Made by a program: the position numbers and the translations under genes. From NCBI RefSeq assembly GCF_000263715.2, contig NZ_CM001514.1, positions 5,642,498-5,706,497 of the forward strand: a DNA stretch of 64,000 nt, in the 5' to 3' direction. Every line of letters begins with the position of its first letter. The first letter of the stretch is position 1. The stretch is from Pseudomonas synxantha BG33R. GTDB taxonomy: Bacteria; Pseudomonadota; Gammaproteobacteria; Pseudomonadales; Pseudomonadaceae. A model generated the notes under the pieces. It saw only the letters and a list, made by a program, of their open reading frames with translations, ran no database searches and was not told where the DNA came from. Below, in pieces: positions 51,811-61,426 of this stretch.

Positions 51811-53733
51811 ATGAGTATCTTTAGCCACTTCCAACAACGCTTCGCGTCCACGCAGCAGGAAGAACTCACGCTTCAAGAGTATCTCGAGCTGTGCAAGCAG
51901 GACCGCAGCACATATGCCTCTGCCGCCGAACGCCTGCTATTGGCGATCGGCGAGCCGGAGCTGGTGGAAACCGCCAACAATTCGCGCCTGTCGCGAATAT
52001 TCTCCAACAAGGTGATCCGCCGCTATCCGGCCTTTGAAGACTTCCATGGCATGGAAGAATGCATCGACCAGATCGTCTCCTACTTCCGCCATGCCGCCCA
52101 AGGCCTGGAAGAGAAGAAACAGATCCTTTACCTGCTCGGGCCAGTCGGCGGCGGCAAGTCGTCCCTGGCGGAAAAGCTCAAGCAGTTGATCGAGAAGGTG
52201 CCCTTCTACGCGATCAAGGGCTCGCCGGTCTTCGAGTCGCCCCTGGGCCTGTTCAACGCCACGGAAGATGGCGCGATTCTCGAAGAAGACTTCGGTATCC
52301 CGCGGCGCTACCTCAACACCATCATGTCGCCCTGGGCCACCAAGCGCCTGGCCGAGTTCGGCGGTGATATCAGCCAATTCCGCGTAGTGAAACTCTACCC
52401 GTCGATCCTCAACCAGATCGGCGTGGCCAAGACCGAACCGGGCGACGAAAACAACCAGGATATTTCGGCACTGGTGGGCAAGGTCGATATCCGCAAACTC
52501 GAAGAATTCCCACAGAACGACGCTGACGCCTACAGCTACTCCGGCGCGCTGTGCCGGGCCAACCAGGGCTTGATGGAGTTCGTGGAGATGTTCAAGGCGC
52601 CGATAAAGGTGCTCCACCCACTGCTCACCGCTACCCAGGAAGGCAACTACAACAGCACCGAAGGCCTGGGCGCGATTCCGTTCACCGGGATCCTGCTGGC
52701 CCACTCCAACGAATCGGAATGGCACACCTTCCGCAACAACAAGAACAACGAAGCCTTCATCGACCGGATCTATATCGTCAAGGTGCCGTACTGCCTGCGG
52801 GTCAGCGATGAGATCAAGATTTACGACAAGCTGCTCTTCAACAGCTCCCTGGCCAAGGCCCACTGCGCACCCGACACGTTGAAGATGCTCGCCCAGTTCA
52901 CCGTACTGTCGCGCCTCAAGGAGCCGGAGAATTCGAATATCTATTCGAAAATGCGGGTGTATGACGGCGAGAACCTCAAGGACACCGACCCCAAGGCCAA
53001 GTCGATCCAGGAGTATCGCGATACAGCGGGCGTCGATGAGGGCATGAATGGCCTGTCGACACGCTTTGCGTTCAAGATCCTGTCCAAAGTCTTCAACTTC
53101 GACCCCCACGAGATCGCCGCCAACCCGGTGCATCTGCTGTATGTACTGGAGCAGCAGATCGAACAGGAGCAATTCCAGGCGGAAACCCGCGAACGCTACC
53201 TGCGCTTCCTCAAGGAATACCTGGCACCGCGCTACATCGAGTTTATCGGCAAGGAAATCCAGACCGCGTACCTGGAGTCCTACAGCGAGTACGGTCAGAA
53301 CATCTTCGACCGCTATGTGCTGTACGCCGACTTCTGGATTCAGGACCAGGAGTACCGCGATCCGGAAACCGGCGAAATCCTCAATCGCGTGGCGCTCAAC
53401 GAAGAGCTTGAGAAAATCGAGAAACCGGCCGGCATCAGCAATCCGAAGGATTTCCGCAACGAAATCGTCAACTTCGTACTGCGCGCCCGTGCCAACAACA
53501 ATGGCAAGAACCCCACCTGGCTCAGCTACGAGAAGCTGCGGGTGGTCATCGAAAAGAAAATGTTCTCCAACACCGAGGATCTGCTGCCGGTCATCAGCTT
53601 CAATGCCAAGGCCAGCAAGGAGGATCAGCAAAAACACAACGACTTCGTCACACGAATGGTCGAGCGCGGCTACACCGACAAACAGGTACGACTGCTCTCC
53701 GAGTGGTACTTGCGGGTGCGTAAATCGCAGTAA
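51811..53733 (+). CDS. prkA: PrkA-type serine protein kinase / AAA ATPase (YeaG)
   Basis: 640 aa. The N-terminal PrkA AAA domain carries Walker A in LLGPVGGGKSSLAEKL near residue 110. The C-terminal part is the PrkA kinase-like domain (FNFDPHEIAANPVHLLYVLE and so on). Such proteins are tied to stationary-phase and nitrogen-starvation responses. The start at 51811 (MSIFSHFQQRFASTQQEELT) has GAGGTGA upstream and matches the usual 640-aa length; 26 upstream codons are rejected. First gene of prkA-yeaH-spoVR. Confidence 0.95.
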   Translation: MSIFSHFQQRFASTQQEELTLQEYLELCKQDRSTYASAAERLLLAIGEPELVETANNSRLSRIFSNKVIRRYPAFEDFHGMEECIDQIVSYFRHAAQGLEEKKQILYLLGPVGGGKSSLAEKLKQLIEKVPFYAIKGSPVFESPLGLFNATEDGAILEEDFGIPRRYLNTIMSPWATKRLAEFGGDISQFRVVKLYPSILNQIGVAKTEPGDENNQDISALVGKVDIRKLEEFPQNDADAYSYSGALCRANQGLMEFVEMFKAPIKVLHPLLTATQEGNYNSTEGLGAIPFTGILLAHSNESEWHTFRNNKNNEAFIDRIYIVKVPYCLRVSDEIKIYDKLLFNSSLAKAHCAPDTLKMLAQFTVLSRLKEPENSNIYSKMRVYDGENLKDTDPKAKSIQEYRDTAGVDEGMNGLSTRFAFKILSKVFNFDPHEIAANPVHLLYVLEQQIEQEQFQAETRERYLRFLKEYLAPRYIEFIGKEIQTAYLESYSEYGQNIFDRYVLYADFWIQDQEYRDPETGEILNRVALNEELEKIEKPAGISNPKDFRNEIVNFVLRARANNNGKNPTWLSYEKLRVVIEKKMFSNTEDLLPVISFNAKASKEDQQKHNDFVTRMVERGYTDKQVRLLSEWYLRVRKSQ

Positions 53734-53846
53734 GGCAGCGACAAGCCAACGCTGCCAGGCATCCGGCCTGGCGGCTGACCGCTTGTCTCTAAGCTTCCAG
53801 CTCGCGGCTTGAAGCTTGTAACGTGAAGCTGCCCGGAGGGCTCCCC

Positions 53847-55118
53847 ATGAGCTATGTGATCGACCGACGCCTTAATGGCAAGAACAAGAGCACGGTAAAC
53901 CGCCAGCGTTTCCTGCGGCGTTACCGTGACCATATCAAAAAGGCCGTAGAAGAAGCCGTCAGCCGCCGCTCCATTACCGACATGGAGCATGGCGAGCAAA
54001 TCAGCATTCCCGGCCGGGACATCGACGAGCCCGTGCTTCACCACGGGCGCGGCGGCAAACAGACCGTCGTGCACCCCGGTAACAAGGAATTCACCACCGG
54101 CGAACACATCCAGCGCCCACAAGGCGGCGGTGGCGGCAAAGGTCCGGGCAAGGCCGGTAATTCCGGCGAAGGCATGGACGAATTCGTGTTCCAGATCACC
54201 CAGGAGGAATTTCTCGAATTCATGTTCGAAGACCTGGAGTTGCCCAACCTGGTCAAGCGCAACCTGACCGGCACCGACACGTTCAAGACTGTACGCGCCG
54301 GGATCAGCAACGAAGGCAACCCCTCGCGCATCAACATCATCCGCACCTTGCGTTCAGCCCATGCACGACGCATCGCCCTCTCGGGCAGCAGCCGCGCAAA
54401 ACTGAAGGCGGCCAAGGAAGAGCTGGCGCGTTTGAAGCGTGAAGAACCAGACAACTTCGGCGATATCCAGGAAATCGAGGTAGAAATCGAGAAACTCAGC
54501 GCACGCATTCACCGCGTGCCGTTCCTCGACACCTTTGATTTGAAATACAACCTGCTGGTCAAGCAACCCAATCCCAGCTCCAAAGCCGTAATGTTCTGCC
54601 TGATGGATGTCTCCGGCTCCATGACCCAGGCCACCAAGGACATCGCCAAGCGTTTCTTCATCCTGCTGTACCTGTTCCTGAAACGGAACTACGACAAGAT
54701 TGACGTAGTTTTCATTCGCCATCACACCAGCGCACGGGAAGTGGATGAAGAAGAGTTTTTTTATTCGCGGGAAACCGGCGGCACCATTGTCTCCAGTGCA
54801 CTGAAGCTCATGCAGGAAATCATGGCCGAGCGCTATCCTGCCAACGAATGGAACATCTACGCCGCCCAAGCTTCGGATGGCGACAACTGGAACGACGATT
54901 CGCCGATCTGCCGCGACATTCTGATCAACCAGATCATGCCGTTCGTGCAGTACTACACCTATGTTGAAATCACCCCCCGTGAGCATCAGGCCCTGTGGTT
55001 CGAATACGAGCGCATCGGCGAAGCCTTTGCCGACACGTTCGCCCAACAGCAACTGGTCTCGGCCGGCGATATCTATCCGGTCTTCCGTGAACTCTTCCAG
55101 CGCAGGTTAGTGACATGA
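53847..55118 (+). CDS. yeaH: YeaH/YhbH family protein (DUF444, VWA-like)
   Basis: 423 aa. The basic N-terminus ([20 protein letters not shown]) and a Gly-rich linker ([13 protein letters not shown], about residue 90) precede a von Willebrand A-like domain. Its MIDAS motif is MDVSGSM, near residue 255. Probable partner of the PrkA kinase in the same stress response. GGAGGG lies upstream of the ATG. It overlaps spoVR by four bases. Confidence 0.93.
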   Translation: MSYVIDRRLNGKNKSTVNRQRFLRRYRDHIKKAVEEAVSRRSITDMEHGEQISIPGRDIDEPVLHHGRGGKQTVVHPGNKEFTTGEHIQRPQGGGGGKGPGKAGNSGEGMDEFVFQITQEEFLEFMFEDLELPNLVKRNLTGTDTFKTVRAGISNEGNPSRINIIRTLRSAHARRIALSGSSRAKLKAAKEELARLKREEPDNFGDIQEIEVEIEKLSARIHRVPFLDTFDLKYNLLVKQPNPSSKAVMFCLMDVSGSMTQATKDIAKRFFILLYLFLKRNYDKIDVVFIRHHTSAREVDEEEFFYSRETGGTIVSSALKLMQEIMAERYPANEWNIYAAQASDGDNWNDDSPICRDILINQIMPFVQYYTYVEITPREHQALWFEYERIGEAFADTFAQQQLVSAGDIYPVFRELFQRRLVT

Positions 55119-56680
55119 CCGCCAAAAAAGAGAACAAGCGCCAACCCCTATCCACTGGCTCCGAGTGGACCTTTGAACTGATCCAGGCCTATGACCGGGA
55201 AATCAGCCGTATCGCGGCAGGTTATGCCCTGGACACTTACCCCAACCAGATTGAAGTGATCACCGCTGAGCAAATGATGGATGCCTATGCCTCGGTGGGC
55301 ATGCCGCTGGGTTATCACCACTGGTCCTATGGCAAACACTTCCTCAGCACCGAGAAGTCTTATACGCGAGGCCAGATGGGCCTGGCCTATGAGATCGTGA
55401 TCAACTCCGACCCGTGCATCGCCTATCTTATGGAAGAAAACACCATCTGCATGCAGGCGCTGGTAGTGGCTCATGCCTGCTATGGACATAACAGTTTCTT
55501 CAAAGGCAACTACCTGTTTCGAACCTGGACCGACGCCAGCTCAATCATCGATTACCTGGTGTTTGCCAAGCAGTACATCATGCAGTGCGAAGAACGACAC
55601 GGCATTGATGCGGTGGAAGACCTGTTGGACTCCTGCCATGCACTGATGAATTACGGGGTCGACCGCTACAAGCGTCCCTATCCGATCTCAGCCGAGGAAG
55701 AGCGCCTGCGCCAGAAGGAACGCGAGGAGCACCTGCAGAAACAGATCAACGACCTGTGGCGCACCATTCCCAAGCGCGCCGGCAAAAACAACGACAAGGA
55801 CAATGCACGCTTCCCCGCCGAACCCCAGGAAAACATCCTGTATTTTCTGGAAAAACACGCCCCGCTGCTGGAGCCTTGGCAGCGTGAGATTGTGCGCATA
55901 GTGCGCAAGATCGCCCAGTATTTTTATCCCCAGCGTCAAACGCAGGTGATGAACGAAGGCTGGGCAACATTCTGGCACTACACGCTGATGAACGACCTGT
56001 ACGACGAGGGCCTGGTCACGGACGGCTTCATGATGGAGTTCCTCACGTCCCACACCAGCGTAGTCTTCCAACCCGGCTTCGACAGCCCGTATTACAACGG
56101 CATCAACCCCTATGCCCTGGGCTTTGCCATGTACCGCGATATCCGTCGCATGTGCGAACACCCCACCGAGGAGGATCGTCGCTGGTTCCCGGAGATCGCT
56201 GGCAGCGACTGGCTGTCGACCATCAAGTTCGCCATGAGCAGCTTCAAGGACGAGAGTTTCATCCTGCAGTACCTGTCACCTCAGGTGATTCGTGACCTCA
56301 AGCTGTTCAGCATTCTGGATGACGACCTGAAAGACGACCTCGTGGTGCCGGCTATCCATGATGAACCCGGCTACCGCATCATTCGCGAAACCCTGGCCGC
56401 CCAATACAACCTGGGCAACCGCGAGCCCAACGTGCAGATCTACAGCATCGATGTGCGCGGCGACCGTTCGCTCACCCTGCGTCATCAGCAACACGACCGT
56501 AAGCCGTTGGGCGATTCCACCGAGGAAGTACTCAAGCACCTGCACCGACTGTGGGGGTTTGACATCCACCTGGAGACCCTGCAAGGCGATCAGGTGATGA
56601 AAACCCATCATGTGCCACCGCGCAGCGATCATAACGACAACGACTACGGCCGCCTGGACATGGCCGTCGTTCATCTCTGA
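55115..56680 (+). CDS. SpoVR family protein
   Basis: 521 aa. Conserved SpoVR blocks: [56 protein letters not shown] and FNPYALG-like ([15 protein letters not shown]). Several conserved His and Glu ([17 protein letters not shown]) look like metal ligands, but the function is unknown. Third gene of the prkA operon and translationally coupled to yeaH. The gene name in E. coli is ycgB. Confidence 0.94.
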   Translation: MTAKKENKRQPLSTGSEWTFELIQAYDREISRIAAGYALDTYPNQIEVITAEQMMDAYASVGMPLGYHHWSYGKHFLSTEKSYTRGQMGLAYEIVINSDPCIAYLMEENTICMQALVVAHACYGHNSFFKGNYLFRTWTDASSIIDYLVFAKQYIMQCEERHGIDAVEDLLDSCHALMNYGVDRYKRPYPISAEEERLRQKEREEHLQKQINDLWRTIPKRAGKNNDKDNARFPAEPQENILYFLEKHAPLLEPWQREIVRIVRKIAQYFYPQRQTQVMNEGWATFWHYTLMNDLYDEGLVTDGFMMEFLTSHTSVVFQPGFDSPYYNGINPYALGFAMYRDIRRMCEHPTEEDRRWFPEIAGSDWLSTIKFAMSSFKDESFILQYLSPQVIRDLKLFSILDDDLKDDLVVPAIHDEPGYRIIRETLAAQYNLGNREPNVQIYSIDVRGDRSLTLRHQQHDRKPLGDSTEEVLKHLHRLWGFDIHLETLQGDQVMKTHHVPPRSDHNDNDYGRLDMAVVHL

Positions 56681-56686
56681 AACAGC

Positions 56687-56742
56687 AAAGCCTCCATTGC
56701 TCAGGCGCAGGCGTTATCCTGTGCCGCTAATGGAGGCTTTTT
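56687..56742 (+). terminator. Terminator of spoVR overlapping the cca ribosome-binding site
   Basis: AAAGCCTCCATT (56687-56698) pairs with AATGGAGGCTTT (56729-56740), and TT follows. The 3' arm contains GGAGG (56732-56736), the only Shine-Dalgarno for cca, whose ATG is at 56744. In a read-through transcript the ribosome-binding site of cca would be sequestered. Confidence 0.85.
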
Positions 56743-56743
56743 C

Positions 56744-57973
56744 ATGAAAATCTACAAAGTCGGCGGTGCGGTGCGTGATCGCCTGCTGGGCATCAAGGTC
56801 ACCGATATCGACCGTGTCGTCGTAGGTGCAACCACCGAAGAGATGCTCGCCAAAGGCTATAAGCCCGTAGGGGCCGATTTCCCGGTATTTCTCGACCCGA
56901 AAAACGGCGATGAGTACGCCCTCGCCCGCACCGAACGCAAGAGTGGCCGAGGCTACGGTGGTTTTGTGTTTCACGCGAGCCCCGATGTCACGCTGGAGGA
57001 AGACCTGATTCGTCGCGACCTGACCATCAATGCCATGGCAGAAGACGATGACGGCACCCTGACCGACCCTTATCACGGCCAACGCGATCTTGAAGCGCGC
57101 ATTTTGCGTCATGTTTCCCCCGCGTTCGCCGAAGATCCCCTGCGAGTACTCCGCGTCGCCCGCTTTGCCGCACGTTATGCACACCTGGGTTTCAAGGTCG
57201 CACCCGAGACGCTGGAATTGATGCGCCAGCTCAGTGAGTCCGGCGAACTGGAGGCCCTTACCCCCGAGCGCAGCTGGAAAGAAATCTCCCGCGCACTGAT
57301 GGAGGATCAGCCACAGGTTTTCATCCAGGTGCTACGCGACTGCGATGCGCTGAAAACCCTGATGCCGGAGGTAGATGCCCTGTTCGGCGTACCGCAACCC
57401 GAAGCCCATCACCCGGAAATAGATACTGGCGTACACACCTTGAGCGTGCTGGAACAAGCTGCATTGCACAAACAGCCGCTGACCGTACGCTGGGGTTGCC
57501 TGCTGCACGATTTGGGCAAGGGCCTGACGCCTGTGGATAAGTTGCCGCAGCATATTGCCCATGAGCACCGTGGCTTGAAGCTGATCAAGGCGGTGAACGA
57601 ACGCTTCAAGGTACCTAGGGATTGCCAGGAATTGGCCTTGCTGGTGGGGCAATATCATACCCATGGGCATCGAGCGCTGGAGCTGAAAGCCTCGACTTTG
57701 CTGGAGTTGCTGCAAAGCTTTGACGTGTACCGCCGGCCGCAACGCTTCGAAGAGTTTGTGATGGCCTGCGAAATGGATGCCCGGGGCCGCAAGGGTCTTG
57801 AGCAGCGCAGTTATCCACAGGCGGATTATTTGCGCGGCGCGGCAAAGGCTGCACGCGAAGTACCGGTCGCACCACTGCTGGAAAAAGGTTTCAAAGGCCC
57901 CGAGCTGGGAGAAGCGCTCAAGCGCGAACGGCTGAACGCGCTGAAAGCCTACAAGGAACAGCCTTCACCGTAG
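56744..57973 (+). CDS. cca: CCA-adding tRNA nucleotidyltransferase with HD domain
   Basis: 409 aa. Repairs the CCA end of tRNAs. The nucleotidyltransferase core has [10 protein letters not shown] and the metal pair in TDIDRVVVG, with [10 protein letters not shown] and the [11 protein letters not shown] neck. The C-terminal HD domain ([15 protein letters not shown]) gives the multifunctional phosphatase/phosphodiesterase form. Its Shine-Dalgarno lies in a terminator stem. Confidence 0.97.
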   Translation: MKIYKVGGAVRDRLLGIKVTDIDRVVVGATTEEMLAKGYKPVGADFPVFLDPKNGDEYALARTERKSGRGYGGFVFHASPDVTLEEDLIRRDLTINAMAEDDDGTLTDPYHGQRDLEARILRHVSPAFAEDPLRVLRVARFAARYAHLGFKVAPETLELMRQLSESGELEALTPERSWKEISRALMEDQPQVFIQVLRDCDALKTLMPEVDALFGVPQPEAHHPEIDTGVHTLSVLEQAALHKQPLTVRWGCLLHDLGKGLTPVDKLPQHIAHEHRGLKLIKAVNERFKVPRDCQELALLVGQYHTHGHRALELKASTLLELLQSFDVYRRPQRFEEFVMACEMDARGRKGLEQRSYPQADYLRGAAKAAREVPVAPLLEKGFKGPELGEALKRERLNALKAYKEQPSP

Positions 57974-57982
57974 TCACGGTCT

Positions 57983-58012
57983 TTGTGGCAAGCTCGGCTC
58001 CTACAGGAGATT
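57983..58012. repeat. REP-like element containing the folK stop codon
   Basis: On the minus strand CTCCTGTAGGAGCCGAGCTT continues to GCCACAAAG, a sequence of the TGTAGGAGC type common in Pseudomonas REPs. The TAG of CTGTAGG is the folK stop codon. It lies between the convergent cca and folK genes. Confidence 0.65.
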
Positions 58013-58519
58013 GTCCGGTGTAAGTTGCTGGCCTTGCCACTCAAAGCCGACAGGCGCCAGCACCTGGTCGATCTGCGCATCGCGCCACAGCTCGGCCATT
58101 GTCTTGCCTACCTCAGGGTGAACACGGTCCGGCGCCATCATCGAAAGCGGCCACAACACAAAAGCGTTTTTAAGAATTTCTGCTCGCGGCAGGATCAATC
58201 CATCAAAATCCCCCACCAAGTCGCCATACAACAGCACATCGATATCCAGCGGTAACCCTTTGCGACCAGGTGCATACCGGCCATTATCGGCCTCGATGAG
58301 TTTGAGTCGACGGTCCAGCTCCATCAACGGCAGGTCGGTATAGGCCGACACCACCAGGTTGAAAAACGGCCCGCTCTTGATACCCACCGGCTGGCTCTCG
58401 AACACCGCCGAGCAGCGCATCTGCGTCAGGAACCCTGCCAGCGCATCCAGGCCGGCACATAGACGGCTCTCGCGCTCGATGTTGCTGCCAAGCCCGAGGT
58501 AAACCTGAGTCAACGACAT
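58001..58519 (-). CDS. folK: 6-hydroxymethyl-7,8-dihydropterin pyrophosphokinase
   Basis: 172 aa. Transfers pyrophosphate from ATP to hydroxymethyl-dihydropterin in folate synthesis. The GLGSNIERE start, FESQPVG and the metal motif GLPLDIDVLLYGD are visible. The ATG overlaps the end of folB by ten bases. Its last codons lie inside a REP-like sequence. This is the shorter, FolK2-like form found next to folB. Confidence 0.95.
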   Translation of the reverse strand: MSLTQVYLGLGSNIERESRLCAGLDALAGFLTQMRCSAVFESQPVGIKSGPFFNLVVSAYTDLPLMELDRRLKLIEADNGRYAPGRKGLPLDIDVLLYGDLVGDFDGLILPRAEILKNAFVLWPLSMMAPDRVHPEVGKTMAELWRDAQIDQVLAPVGFEWQGQQLTPDNLL

Positions 58520-58863
58520 CCGCGCTCGATCTCCACGCCCACGCCCTTGGCAGCGGGCACCGCGCCTGGCTTGGTCAACTTGAGGTGCAACCAGGGAATC
58601 TGGAATTCGCTCATCAGCACTTCGGCCAGGCGCTCGGCAAAGGTTTCCACCAACTGATACCGGGACTGCTCGGCAAAGGCCTGGATACGCGCGGATACAC
58701 TGGCGTAGTCGAGCGCCAGGGTCAGGTCATCACCCGCGGCGGCCGGGCGATTATCCCAAGCAAAGCTCAGGTCCAGGCGCAGGCATTGACGGATGCCGCG
58801 CTCCCAGTCGTAGGCCCCGATCACGGTGTCCACTTCCAGGCCTTCGATAAACACTCTGTCCAA
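58510..58863 (-). CDS. folB: Dihydroneopterin aldolase
   Basis: 117 aa. Aldol cleavage of dihydroneopterin. Family sequence: [20 protein letters not shown], the [10 protein letters not shown] segment and the [13 protein letters not shown] block. The most likely start is a TTG at 58863, preceded by GGAGAAGAG; another TTG lies eight codons upstream. No ATG is available. Overlaps folK, and divergent from plsY. Confidence 0.93.
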   Translation of the reverse strand: MDRVFIEGLEVDTVIGAYDWERGIRQCLRLDLSFAWDNRPAAAGDDLTLALDYASVSARIQAFAEQSRYQLVETFAERLAEVLMSEFQIPWLHLKLTKPGAVPAAKGVGVEIERGCR

Positions 58864-58937
58864 GCACTCTTCTCCGCAGCACGACAAGGGCGCGATGCCC
58901 CGTTAGAATCAGGGCGTCCTCGCCCGGAATAGTTAGC

Positions 58938-59507
58938 ATGTTTTGGTCACTGGCGATTTTCGCCTACCTGCTCGGCTCGCTGTCCTTCGCCATTTTGCTC
59001 AGCCGCCTGACGGGAAATCCCGACCCGCGAATGAGTGGCTCAGGCAATGCCGGCGCCACCAATATGTTGCGTCTGGCCGGCAAGAAACTTGCCGTCCTGA
59101 CCCTGCTGGGCGACGTTTGCAAGGGCCTGCTGCCCGTGCTGATCGCCAGTCTCGCCGGCCTTACCTTGCAACAGCAGGCCTGGGTGGGCATATGCGCCGT
59201 CCTCGGTCACCTGTTCCCATTGTACTTCCGCTTTCGCGGTGGCAAGGGTGTCGCCACCGCGGCCGGGATGCTGCTGGGCATTTACCCACCGGCAGCATTG
59301 CTGGCCATGCTCGCCTGGCTGCTGACGTTCTACCTGACCCGTACCAGCTCGTTGGCCGCGCTGATTGCCACGCCGCTTACCCTGCCGCTGTTGGCCTGGC
59401 AGGCACCGCAGGCGTTACTGCCGATGAGCGTGCTGACGCTGCTGATCGTCTGGCGCCACCGCGGCAATCTACGCGACCTGTTTGCCGGGCGCGAACGGCA
59501 TTTTTAA
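58938..59507 (+). CDS. plsY: Acyl-phosphate:glycerol-3-phosphate acyltransferase
   Basis: 189-aa inner-membrane enzyme for the first acylation in phospholipid synthesis. About five hydrophobic segments. Conserved motifs: [30 protein letters not shown] and [15 protein letters not shown]. Divergent from folB, convergent with tsaD. Confidence 0.96.
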   Translation: MFWSLAIFAYLLGSLSFAILLSRLTGNPDPRMSGSGNAGATNMLRLAGKKLAVLTLLGDVCKGLLPVLIASLAGLTLQQQAWVGICAVLGHLFPLYFRFRGGKGVATAAGMLLGIYPPAALLAMLAWLLTFYLTRTSSLAALIATPLTLPLLAWQAPQALLPMSVLTLLIVWRHRGNLRDLFAGRERHF

Positions 59508-59538
59508 ATACGCCGGGCGAAACCGGTTCACGTAAGCC

Positions 59539-60564
59539 CTACAGCGGCGGCAACTGCTCCATCGGCCAGCGCGCCTGCACGCTGATCGCCAGGCTTTCAT
59601 GCTGCCCGGCCTGCAAGCGCTGGCAGCCGGCGTAGGCAATCATCGCGCCGTTGTCAGTGCAGAATTCCGGGCGGGCGTAGAACACATGGCCTTGCATGTC
59701 GCCGAGCATTTTTTCAAGCGAACTGCGCAATGCCTTATTGGCGCTGACGCCGCCTGCGATCACCAGCCGCTTCATACCTGCCTGCTTGAGGGCGCGCTTG
59801 CACTTGATGGTCAAAGTCTCTACCACGGCCTGCTGGAACGCCAGTGCGATGTCGCAACGGGCTTGCTGACCGTCGTCCCCGGCGCTGACGCTCTGCTGCC
59901 AGGTATTCAGCGCGGACGTTTTCAAACCGCTGAAACTGAACATCAGCCCCGGCCGATCACACATCGGACGCGGGAAAACGTAGCGCCCGGCGACGCCTTT
60001 CTCGGCCAGACGGGCGATTTCCGGCCCACCGGGATAGTTAAGCCCCATCATCTTCGCGGTTTTGTCGAACGCTTCACCGGCGGCATCATCCAGGGACTCG
60101 CCCAACAGCGTGTATTGGCCGATTCCATCGACCTGAACCAACTGCGTATGACCACCCGACACCAACAAAGCGACGAACGGGAACTCTGGAGGTGTTTTTT
60201 CCAACATCGGCGCCAGCAAATGGCCTTCCATGTGGTGCACGCCAAGGGCGGGAATACCCCAGGCAAAGGCCAGCGCCTGGGCGCAAGAGGCCCCAACCAG
60301 AAGGGCTCCGACCAATCCGGGGCCTGCCGTATAGGCGATGGCGTCGATCTCGGTCGGTACACAGCCGGCCTCATCCAGCACCTGGCGAATCAACGGCAGC
60401 ATGCGTTTGACGTGATCACGGCTGGCCAGCTCCGGAACCACGCCGCCATAGGCGCGGTGCAGGTCGATCTGACTGAACAGTGCATCGGCCAAAAGCCCGC
60501 GTTCACTGTCGTATAGTGCGACTCCGGTTTCGTCGCAGGAGGTTTCAAGTCCCAGTACTAGCAT
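59539..60564 (-). CDS. tsaD: tRNA N6-threonylcarbamoyladenosine transferase TsaD
   Basis: 341 aa. Transfers threonylcarbamoyl to A37 of ANN-decoding tRNAs. ASKHA fold with [15 protein letters not shown] at the N-terminus; metal ligands His111 and His115 are in [26 protein letters not shown] and [13 protein letters not shown] follow. Divergent from rpsU, an arrangement kept in most gammaproteobacteria. Confidence 0.97.
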   Translation of the reverse strand: MLVLGLETSCDETGVALYDSERGLLADALFSQIDLHRAYGGVVPELASRDHVKRMLPLIRQVLDEAGCVPTEIDAIAYTAGPGLVGALLVGASCAQALAFAWGIPALGVHHMEGHLLAPMLEKTPPEFPFVALLVSGGHTQLVQVDGIGQYTLLGESLDDAAGEAFDKTAKMMGLNYPGGPEIARLAEKGVAGRYVFPRPMCDRPGLMFSFSGLKTSALNTWQQSVSAGDDGQQARCDIALAFQQAVVETLTIKCKRALKQAGMKRLVIAGGVSANKALRSSLEKMLGDMQGHVFYARPEFCTDNGAMIAYAGCQRLQAGQHESLAISVQARWPMEQLPPL

Positions 60565-60767
60565 GGGTTTGCGCCTTGTAGAGGCTGAATTCGAAGGCGC
60601 GCATAATAGTCGCCACTCCCCCTCCCGACTAGCGGTTTTCGATCAGAGGCTTTGCATTCCGGCCAATGAGGGGTTAACATCCGCAACCCTTAAAAACCGA
60701 CGACCTCAGCCGCGAATTTTTTGCGACGAGAACGTTGATTCCCGGTAATGAAAGAAGGTAGCTCTGG

Positions 60768-60983
60768 ATGCCAGCCGTCAAAGTAAAAGAGAACGAACCC
60801 TTCGACGTAGCTCTGCGTCGTTTCAAGCGCTCCTGCGAAAAAGCCGGTGTTCTGGCTGAAGTTCGTAGCCGCGAATTTTATGAGAAGCCAACTTCTGAGC
60901 GTAAGCGTAAAGCAGCAGCCGCTGTTAAGCGTCACGCCAAGAAAGTTCAGCGCGAACAGCGCCGCGCCGTTCGTCTGTACTAA
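60768..60983 (+). CDS. rpsU: 30S ribosomal protein bS21
   Basis: 71 aa, highly basic, starting [20 protein letters not shown]. First gene of the macromolecular synthesis operon rpsU-dnaG-rpoD. A purine-rich GAAGG element precedes the ATG. The intergenic region to tsaD (60565-60767) should hold divergent promoters; TTGCAT/TTAACA near 60650-60677 is a weak candidate. Confidence 0.97.
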
Positions 60984-61426
60984 TACACAGACGTTCGTAG
61001 CAAGCTTCTGCCAAGCCCGGCCCTCAGCCGGGCTGTTGGCATTTGCGGATATCGCTTGATGCTTCACCGTCGACGCCGCACATGCGACCGAGACACTGCT
61101 TCACACGTCAGGGCTGGCTCTTTTGCCAGCGGTGCACGTCTCTTCTGACGAGCCTAACAAGGCTACTGACGAGCACACCTATTCTTCAAGCAGGCGATCA
61201 ACTGTATCGGCTGTGCCCATCGATGCGTTTCCGAGGCCCACCATTGGCCAAGACCGGACGCCCGGGCAACATTTCCATGCCGAACACTGATCAGAAACTA
61301 CCCTCAGTGAATATTCGGCAGATACACTTCCTGAAGACCCATGCAGACGATGATGATCAAGCACTCCATACGTGCGCTTGAACACTTCACGGGCCCTCAT
61401 TTACACGCAGTGATGACGAGAACGCC
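60984..61426 (+). other. 443-bp gap between rpsU and dnaG without a recognisable gene
   Basis: A stable hairpin (AGCCCGGC 61014-61021 / GCCGGGCT 61027-61034) follows rpsU without a U tract. It may be the partial terminator that lowers dnaG expression, as in E. coli. Two open frames (61043-61381 plus, 61179-61400 minus) resemble no protein I know and lack ribosome-binding sites. P. aeruginosa has a GatB/YqeY-type gene here; no trace of its coding sequence is visible. Confidence 0.65.

Noticed and set aside
58943..59635. 230-codon open frame overlapping plsY and tsaD
   Set aside because: Out-of-frame shadow of plsY, Arg/Pro-rich, with no known similarity.
61043..61381. 112-codon open frame between rpsU and dnaG
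   Set aside because: No ribosome-binding site, no recognisable motif, and it does not resemble YqeY; kept only as part of the non-coding gap.
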